Assembly (NCBI GenBank): GCA_002167945.1
Contig: NHDB01000022.1
Coordinates: 8,868-30,367 of the forward strand
Reading direction: 5' to 3'
DNA length: 21,500 nucleotides
Source: Flavobacteriaceae bacterium TMED48
GTDB taxonomy: Bacteria > Bacteroidota > Bacteroidia > Flavobacteriales > Flavobacteriaceae
The notes below the pieces were generated by a model, which saw only the letters and a program-made list of their open reading frames with translations, made no database searches and was not told where the DNA came from. How positions within the stretch are numbered: the first letter of the stretch is position 1; each line of letters starts with the position of its first letter. The position numbers and the translations under genes were made by a program. Shown here in pieces: positions 15,550 to 21,500 of this stretch.

Positions 15550-17028
15550 ATGAAATTACAACCAAGATTAATTCGCCAAATGGGTTTAATGGCCGTTATT
15601 GCAACGGGAGTTTCTTCAATGGTAGGAGCATCTATTAATGTGGTACCTTTTATGATTCATAGAAGCGTACCTATGATTGGTCCTTATGTTATTTGGGCTT
15701 TTATTTTTGCTGCTGTACCAGCACTATTTGCAGGGCTTGCCTATGCTATTCTTGGCTCTGCCATGCCCAGAGCTGGTGGAAGTTATCTCTATGCGAGTAG
15801 AGGTTTAAATCCTTATCTCGGTTTTATAGCAAGTTTTTCGCAGTGGTTTGGTCTTTCTCTTGTTATTGGTGTTATCTCCTATATTTCAATTCCATTTTTA
15901 AGAGATATCGCCTTGAGTTATGATTTTCAAAAACTTGCCTTAGCCTTAGATTCTTCTTGGGTAAGAGTAAGCCTCTCATTAATTTTTATTTGGAGTTTTG
16001 TTTATGTTAATATCAGGGGCATAAAGTCTTATACCAATTTACTTATCCCAATGGTGATTATAATTTTTAGTTTGGGAGCCATAGTGATTCTCTCAGGATT
16101 GTTTTTAGACACGACTGATTTTTTAAACACTTTGGATCCCAGTAAAAGACCCTTGTATCAAAATGCTAATTCAGGGTCTGAATTGAATTGGTATGCCTTT
16201 TTTTCTGCTGCTGCAGTTTTATTTTCAAGCTTTATTGGCTTTGATGCTATTGCGCAAACCGGGAGTGAGGCCGTGAATCCAAAAAAGAATCTCCCTTTGG
16301 CTTTATTAATCGCAATTTTAGGTGTTGGACTTTTTTATTTTCTATTTACCACTTCAGTATATCATATTATCCCTTGGAATTATATAGCTGAACAAGCTCA
16401 AATAAGGGATATTTCAGCTCCAGGATTACTGAGCGCTGTTTTGCCTAAGGGGTTAGATACTTTGATAATTATAGGAGCTACTATTGCGCTTATCAATGAT
16501 CTTCCAGCGATGCTTTTGTCGGTTTCAAGGCTTATGTTCGCTTGGTCTAAAGATGGTATTATTTCTTCTAAAGTCACCACAATTCACCCCGTTTATAAAA
16601 CTCCTGTATATGCCTTAGTTTTAGCTGGCGTAATGGCAACAATTGGTGTTTTAGGATCAAATTTTGCAGGCGATTTTTTTCTTGGGATTGATATTATGGT
16701 CACTTCAATGCTTGTTAACTTTTTATTGATGTGTATTACAGTGTTAACCCTAAAAAAAAAAAATTTCAATTTATATCAAGAAATTAGTGTCTTCAAGAAG
16801 CGTATTTTTCAGCTCATTATCGGCTGGGTAGGTATTATTTTTTTAAGTGGTTTTTTATTGATACATACCTATAAAGATTTAAACAAAGAAGTTGAAGCAT
16901 GGTATTTTCATTCCACCTATATTTGGCTTCTCGTCATGTTACTTGCAAGTATTGTTTTCTTCTTTCGATGGAATCAGCTCAAAAAGTCCAAAGCATTAAC
17001 TCAGTTTAAGAACTTACCTTTAGAATAA
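15550..17028 (+). CDS. APC-superfamily amino acid/polyamine permease
   Basis: A 492-residue protein with about twelve membrane helices and the family signature in helix 1, where IATGVSSMVGASINVVPF stands for the usual GxGxGAGIF-type unwound segment. Further family blocks are SAMPRAGGSYLYASRGLNPYLGF, the helix-6 region FSSFIGFDAIAQTGSEAVNPKKNLP and helix 8 with PAMLLSVSRLMFAWSKDGI. It should take up an amino acid, amine or related compound across the inner membrane with a proton or by exchange. The substrate cannot be told. It lies 59 bases after the cytochrome-LRR gene and its stop codon directly abuts the next ATG. A run of twelve A residues occurs at codons 401-405, upstream of the last two or so helices. 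Confidence 0.9.
   Translation: MKLQPRLIRQMGLMAVIATGVSSMVGASINVVPFMIHRSVPMIGPYVIWAFIFAAVPALFAGLAYAILGSAMPRAGGSYLYASRGLNPYLGFIASFSQWFGLSLVIGVISYISIPFLRDIALSYDFQKLALALDSSWVRVSLSLIFIWSFVYVNIRGIKSYTNLLIPMVIIIFSLGAIVILSGLFLDTTDFLNTLDPSKRPLYQNANSGSELNWYAFFSAAAVLFSSFIGFDAIAQTGSEAVNPKKNLPLALLIAILGVGLFYFLFTTSVYHIIPWNYIAEQAQIRDISAPGLLSAVLPKGLDTLIIIGATIALINDLPAMLLSVSRLMFAWSKDGIISSKVTTIHPVYKTPVYALVLAGVMATIGVLGSNFAGDFFLGIDIMVTSMLVNFLLMCITVLTLKKKNFNLYQEISVFKKRIFQLIIGWVGIIFLSGFLLIHTYKDLNKEVEAWYFHSTYIWLLVMLLASIVFFFRWNQLKKSKALTQFKNLPLE
16752..16763 (+). repeat. A12 homopolymer in the permease gene
   Basis: Twelve consecutive A residues encode three lysines and part of an asparagine codon (LKKKN). It is the longest homopolymer I noticed in the window. 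Slippage by one base would shift the frame and remove the last membrane segments of the permease. Confidence 0.85.
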
Positions 17029-18480
17029 ATGAATAAAACGGCAAAAATTTCCTCAACACTAGAAGTTCCCCGGCTTATTATTGGCCTTTGGCAGATCGCT
17101 GATATGGAGCGTAAAAATCAATATCTCGATTTAAATAAGGCAGCCGATGCCATGATTCCTTACATCCAAGCTGGTTTTACAGCATTTGACATGGCAGATC
17201 ATTATGGCTCAAGTGAAATTATCGCAGGAATCTGTAAAAATAACTCCGATGAAAATGAGCGTATTAAGTTGTTTACAAAATGGGTACCAAAGCCTGGTGC
17301 AATTCAGAAAAAAGAGGTGTATGAGGCCATTTCAATGGCATTGGAAAGAATGCAGCAGAGCAGTATTGATTTATTACAATTTCACGCATGGCAATATTCA
17401 GACCCAAGCTGGCTCGATGCTTTATTTTATTTAAAGGAATTAAAAGAGGAAGGCTTGATTAAAAATATTGGAGTTACAAACTTTGATGCCTACCACTTAC
17501 GTGTTGCACTAAGCAGTGGGATTCCATTGGTGAGCAATCAGATTTCTCATTCAATTTTAGATCGTAGGGCCTTAGGTGAGATGAAAAAAATTTGTGCAGA
17601 TTTCAATATTCATCTTTTGGCCTATGGTACTTTGCTAGGGGGGTTTTTATCAGAAAAATGGCTAAATAAGAAGTTGCCTAAAAAGGTAGAATTATCTACT
17701 TGGTCTCAGATGAAATATATACGTTTTATTGAGCAATCAGGAGGCTGGACGGTTTTTCAAAGGCTTTTATCCTGCTTGGATCAAATCGCTCAAAAGCACC
17801 ATACAACCATACCCATTCTAGCCAGTAGGTTTGTTTTAGAAAACCAGAATGTAGCTGCAGTAATAATAGGTGCACGCCTTGGAGAAAGTGCTCATATTGA
17901 GGACCACAAGGCGCTCCTTGATTTCACTTTTGAGGATGATGACCTCGAAGAAATAGAAAAAGTACTGGCAGAATTAGATCCGGTACCTGGGCATTGTGGC
18001 GATGAATATCGTAAACCACCCTTTCTCACTGCCTCGGGTGATTTGAGTCACCATTTAGAAACTTTTCCTCCTGTTTTTGAAAAACAAATTAAATCTGAAA
18101 CCAGGACGCATGTATACAGCGGTACCGTCTGGGAATCATTTGCGGGCTACGCGAGAGCGGTAAGAAAAGGAAAGACGATCATGGTTTCTGGGACTACAGC
18201 TACCCATGGTAATAAATTAATAGGAGCAAATGATGCTGCTGCACAAACCCATTTTATTATTGATAAAATTGAAGCCGCTATTCAAGCCTTGGGAGGCAGT
18301 TTAGAAGATGTAATTAGAACACGAATTTTTGTTCACAGTTTAGATGATTGGGAAGTTGTTGCCCAAGCACATGGTGTTCGTTTTAAAAACATAGATCCTG
18401 CAAATACATTGGTGCAGGCTAAACTAGTAGGGGAGGGCTATAAAGTGGAAATTGAAGCTGAAGCGCATTTAAATGAATAG
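17029..18480 (+). CDS. Aldo/keto reductase fused to a RidA-like domain
   Basis: Residues 1-320 form an aldo/keto reductase barrel with the full catalytic tetrad: D54 and Y59 in FDMADHYG, K84 in FTKW and H119 in FHAW. A late VIIGARLGESAHIEDH block matches the NADP-binding region. After a linker (about 320-355), residues 358-480 form a YjgF/RidA-type domain, seen in RKGKTIMVSGTTATHG, LGGSLEDVIRTRIFV and a final VEIEAEAHL strand. Active RidA deaminases have arginine in PARS; here the aligned stretch is PANT, so deaminase activity on enamines or imines is not expected. The reductase should convert a carbonyl or lactol with NAD(P)H. With no signal peptide it is cytoplasmic. It starts one base after the permease stop, so the two probably act on one imported compound. 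Confidence 0.9.
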   Translation: MNKTAKISSTLEVPRLIIGLWQIADMERKNQYLDLNKAADAMIPYIQAGFTAFDMADHYGSSEIIAGICKNNSDENERIKLFTKWVPKPGAIQKKEVYEAISMALERMQQSSIDLLQFHAWQYSDPSWLDALFYLKELKEEGLIKNIGVTNFDAYHLRVALSSGIPLVSNQISHSILDRRALGEMKKICADFNIHLLAYGTLLGGFLSEKWLNKKLPKKVELSTWSQMKYIRFIEQSGGWTVFQRLLSCLDQIAQKHHTTIPILASRFVLENQNVAAVIIGARLGESAHIEDHKALLDFTFEDDDLEEIEKVLAELDPVPGHCGDEYRKPPFLTASGDLSHHLETFPPVFEKQIKSETRTHVYSGTVWESFAGYARAVRKGKTIMVSGTTATHGNKLIGANDAAAQTHFIIDKIEAAIQALGGSLEDVIRTRIFVHSLDDWEVVAQAHGVRFKNIDPANTLVQAKLVGEGYKVEIEAEAHLNE

Positions 18481-18481
18481 A

Positions 18482-21400
18482 TTAGTCTTCTAAAGCACTA
18501 ATTTCTTTAGCCCATTTACGTTTAAATTTTGCTACTTTTTCTTCAAATAAATCAATTTGTTTTTCCCCTGCTTCTAATAGTCTCCAATCATCTTCAAAAG
18601 GAATATTTAAGCGGGCTTTTGAAAATTTAAGTGTATTTTTTATCAAACTGTAGGGTGTTATTTTTGAACTTTGCCACGCGCCTACTTGTCTATCCTGGGG
18701 CTGGTCTCTACCCTCTAATTGAAGTTTTTTTAAAGCATTAAGTAACGCAGTATGAGATGTGCTGCCTTGATTTATTTTTTTTAACTTTTCTTCAATCCCA
18801 TGAAGGTAATTCAATATTTTTGCTAGCCGAGCCACTTGTTTATCAGTACTTTTTTGATAAGTATAGAGTGATTGGTCTATATTTTCATCCAAATCAAATC
18901 GAGGATCAGCAACTACCTCTATAGTGGTGCTTTTTGTTTCTCCTTTAAAAGTTAAGACTGCGGTATAATTTCCAGGTAAGACAGGAATACCCCGACTTTC
19001 CTCTGAAATCCAAGATCCTGGAAGCTGGGCACTTTTCTCATCTAATTTCCAGATAAAATAATTAAGTCCATGCTTTAACTCTGTTTGAATACCCGTATTG
19101 ATAACTTCATTTTTTTCATTTTTGATTTCAATACGAACAGTAGCTGACCTATGGGGTTGTTTATTGAGGAAAAAAGGTATTTTTACTTTTTGAAAAACAC
19201 GATTTTCCCCTTCAAATGTGGTATTAAATCCAGTCCATATATTTCCTGGTGGGGCAATAAAAAGTCCTTTTACCTGAACGACCTTATTTATTGTTGGTGC
19301 AATTAGTTCGTCTTTTTTATTTGCCGAAATAAGTGCACGCAGGCTTAATAAGTCATCTAGAATCCAAATGGCCCTCCCAAAAGTACCTACTACCAGTGCT
19401 GACTCTTTTTCTTGAATTGCCAAATCTCGTGTAGAAACAGAAGGGAGTCCATTTCTAAATTGCGTCCAATTTTGGCCTGTATCAATGCTAATCCATAATC
19501 CATTTTCAGTACCTAAAAAAAGCAGCTTTGGTTCTACAGGATCTTGAATAAAAGAAAGGGTATAGCCTTTTACCTGTGTTGAATCCACCATTGAGCTCCA
19601 AGTTTTCCCATAATCAGTCGTTCTAAATAAATAGGGTTTATAATCCCCTTTGCGGTAATTATTAGCAATCACCCATGCTGTTCCTTCCTGATAGCTAGAT
19701 GCTTTTATTCGAGCAATCCATGCTTCTTTTGGAAGTCCTTTAACCTGAGAAGTAAGATTGATCCAATTTGCTCCTCCATTTGTGGTCAATTGAATTTGTC
19801 CATCATCTGTACCTACCCAAAGGATCTTTTGATTCAATGGGCTTGGTGCAATTGAGAGAATACTGGTATAGTTTTCTGCACCAGAAATATCAAGTGTCAA
19901 GCCGCCATAGTCCCTTCTTTGATAGGTTGGATTATTTGTTGTTAAGTCAGGGGAAATGATTTCCCAATGCCTTCCTTTATCTTTAGATTTATGAACAAAT
20001 TGAGAGCCGTAATATACGCCATTATGGTAAAAAGGATCTTTAGCAAACCCAGCATTCCAATTAAATCGTAATGGGGTTTTTCCGTCAGGAGATTGTGGAG
20101 CAATACTCTGGTAATACCCACTTACTTTATCATAGCGGTATAAATCACCATTTTGAGAGGTACCATAGCCAAAACGAGAATTTTCTTTATCAGGCGCAAT
20201 ATAAAAGCCGTCCCCTCCAACGAGATATTGCCAGTATAGTGTTCTTATGCCGCCCCTTTTCCAGGTATAGGCAGGTCCTGACCAGTTACCATTATCTTGC
20301 ATACCACCATAGACATTAAATGGGGTATCCTCATCTGTATTAATTTGATAAAATTGAGCTAAGGGAAGAGTTTCAGGGAAATACCAACTTTTACCATGAT
20401 CTCTCGTAATACCAAGCCCCCCATCACCCCCGATTATAAAGTGCTCTGGGTCATTCGGGTTAATCCATATTGCATGAAAATCGGCATGAATTCCCTTTGT
20501 TTCATCTGCTGGAATCATGGGTTTAGAATCAAAAGTTTTCCCTCCGTCATAGCTAACAAAAAGTGGCTGATAAATATTGTATAATCGATCAGGATCTTTT
20601 GTATCTACAGCTAAATCTTGAAAATAAAAAGGACGATTATTTGTAAATTTTGGATTGTCATTGACTACATCCCAATTCTCCCCCCCATCATCACTGCGGT
20701 ATAGGAGATTTTTTTTCGCTTCAACTTTGGCATAAATTCTATTGGGATCACTAGGGGCGATGGCGATCCCAATTCTGCCAAGTGGATCTTTTGAAAAACC
20801 ATTTTCAGCTCCTATTTTCCTCCAGCTTTCACCTCCGTCCTCAGACATAAATAAGCCTGAGCCGCTTCCGCCAGAGACAAAAGAATAGGGTGTTCTTTTG
20901 TGATCGTAAAGCGCAGCAAATAATTTATTAGAGTCAGAAGGATCCATTACTAAATCTGCTACTCCTGATGTAGGAGTGGTAAATAAAATTTTTTTCCAAG
21001 TGAGGCCTCCATCTGTTGTTTTGTATAAGCCACGGTCTGGGCCAGCAGTAAAGGGGTCTCCCATAGCCCCAACATAAATTTTATTACCGTCTTTGGGATC
21101 GATAAGAATGCGGTGTATGGTCTTAGTTTTTTCAAGCCCCATAAATTCCCAGTTTTTACCCCCGTCTATTGATTTAAAGAGTCCCATACCCAAATTCATA
21201 GAGTTTCTTGGGTTGCCCTCACCTGTGCCAACCCAAATCACATTTTGATTGGTCTGTTGTATTGCTATTGCACCAATATTTTGGGTTGGTTGCTCATCAA
21301 AAACAGGAGACCAAGCACTCCCACCGTTTTCAGATTTCCAAACACCTCCTGAGGCGGCTCCTATAAAAATGATTTTTGGGTTAGTAACTAAGGCATCAAT

Positions 21401-21500
21401 AGCGGTAATACGACCACTCATATTCGCTGGTCCGATCGCTCTTATCTGTAAGTTTTCTAGCTTGCTAAAATCTAATTCTTGTGCTTGAGAAAATAGACCA
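18482..21500 (-). CDS. Secreted Asp-box/sortilin-type beta-propeller protein, 5' end outside the window
   Basis: The minus-strand frame stays open to the window edge, giving at least 1005 residues. Reading in from the edge, LFSQAQELDF looks like the end of a signal peptide, followed by IRAIGPANMSGRITAID, the usual first strand of this family. The internal ATG at 21421 is therefore not the start. About eleven Asp-box (BNR) motifs are spread over roughly the first 700 residues, among them SENGGSAW, SIDGGKNW, TTDGGLTW, SEDGGESW, SDDGGENW and TTDYGKTW. They imply two stacked propellers like the VPS10/sortilin fold or family GH74. After that come a beta-rich region and a helical, lysine-rich C-terminus (about 860-1005). 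No type IX secretion tail is obvious. It may bind or cut carbohydrate or peptide. It converges on the reductase-RidA gene with one base between. Confidence 0.85.
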   Translation of the reverse strand, partial: GLFSQAQELDFSKLENLQIRAIGPANMSGRITAIDALVTNPKIIFIGAASGGVWKSENGGSAWSPVFDEQPTQNIGAIAIQQTNQNVIWVGTGEGNPRNSMNLGMGLFKSIDGGKNWEFMGLEKTKTIHRILIDPKDGNKIYVGAMGDPFTAGPDRGLYKTTDGGLTWKKILFTTPTSGVADLVMDPSDSNKLFAALYDHKRTPYSFVSGGSGSGLFMSEDGGESWRKIGAENGFSKDPLGRIGIAIAPSDPNRIYAKVEAKKNLLYRSDDGGENWDVVNDNPKFTNNRPFYFQDLAVDTKDPDRLYNIYQPLFVSYDGGKTFDSKPMIPADETKGIHADFHAIWINPNDPEHFIIGGDGGLGITRDHGKSWYFPETLPLAQFYQINTDEDTPFNVYGGMQDNGNWSGPAYTWKRGGIRTLYWQYLVGGDGFYIAPDKENSRFGYGTSQNGDLYRYDKVSGYYQSIAPQSPDGKTPLRFNWNAGFAKDPFYHNGVYYGSQFVHKSKDKGRHWEIISPDLTTNNPTYQRRDYGGLTLDISGAENYTSILSIAPSPLNQKILWVGTDDGQIQLTTNGGANWINLTSQVKGLPKEAWIARIKASSYQEGTAWVIANNYRKGDYKPYLFRTTDYGKTWSSMVDSTQVKGYTLSFIQDPVEPKLLFLGTENGLWISIDTGQNWTQFRNGLPSVSTRDLAIQEKESALVVGTFGRAIWILDDLLSLRALISANKKDELIAPTINKVVQVKGLFIAPPGNIWTGFNTTFEGENRVFQKVKIPFFLNKQPHRSATVRIEIKNEKNEVINTGIQTELKHGLNYFIWKLDEKSAQLPGSWISEESRGIPVLPGNYTAVLTFKGETKSTTIEVVADPRFDLDENIDQSLYTYQKSTDKQVARLAKILNYLHGIEEKLKKINQGSTSHTALLNALKKLQLEGRDQPQDRQVGAWQSSKITPYSLIKNTLKFSKARLNIPFEDDWRLLEAGEKQIDLFEEKVAKFKRKWAKEISALED

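Noticed and set aside
21419..21421. ATG at 21421 as the start of the Asp-box propeller gene
   Set aside because: The frame is open upstream to the window edge and encodes LFSQAQELDF plus the conserved IRAIGPAN strand, so the true start lies outside the window.
1..21500. Mobile element, phage, CRISPR or defence island
   Set aside because: No transposase, integrase, recombinase, terminal inverted repeats, repeat-spacer array or nuclease/toxin gene is visible, and the tRNA-Leu 3' end is not duplicated downstream as far as I can see.

Overview
This window is AT-rich DNA from what looks like a flavobacterial chromosome (phylum Bacteroidota, probably marine). The assignment is my inference. It rests on the protein types (LpxK, the Nramp variant with a GVSH first helix, a TonB-C-like lipoprotein, a large Asp-box propeller protein), on weak or absent Shine-Dalgarno sequences, and on several -7 boxes of the Bacteroidota form TAnnTTTG just upstream of genes. 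I see no insertion sequence, integrase, CRISPR array or rRNA.

Region 1 (1-8.6 kb) is mostly housekeeping. A truncated Nif3/DUF34 gene is divergent from lpxK (lipid A 4'-kinase). A minus-strand unit follows, read from 4071 down to 1192: a small four-cysteine membrane protein, an ECF sigma factor, an Nramp-family transporter and lipA. After a 386-base non-coding gap comes a DUF456 membrane protein. On the plus strand a TonB-C-like lipoprotein, ruvC and hemW form a tight unit that converges on a minus-strand M20 dipeptidase.

Region 2 (8.7-8.8 kb) is tRNA-Leu(UAG), with its own -7 box and a strong palindromic terminator.

Region 3 (8.9-18.5 kb) is the most distinctive part: a co-directional accessory cluster of types best known from Planctomycetes. 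In order it holds a 920-residue lipoprotein with two CxxCH motifs (PSCyt1/DUF1549/DUF1553), a DUF1501 protein with a Tat signal and a lipobox, an exported TIM-barrel sugar isomerase/epimerase-like protein, a membrane protein joining a DUF2231-like four-helix domain to a cytochrome c domain and a leucine-rich-repeat-like tail, an APC-family permease, and a fusion of an aldo/keto reductase to a RidA-like domain. The tight spacing suggests one transcription unit. A workable reading is that the first four act in the envelope on an imported or surface substrate and pass electrons to c-type hemes, while the permease and reductase handle a product inside the cell. The substrate cannot be read from sequence.

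Region 4 (18.5-21.5 kb) is a minus-strand secreted Asp-box/sortilin-type beta-propeller protein whose first residues lie beyond the window edge. All three convergent gene pairs in the window end within a few bases of each other, two of them with overlapping stop codons.
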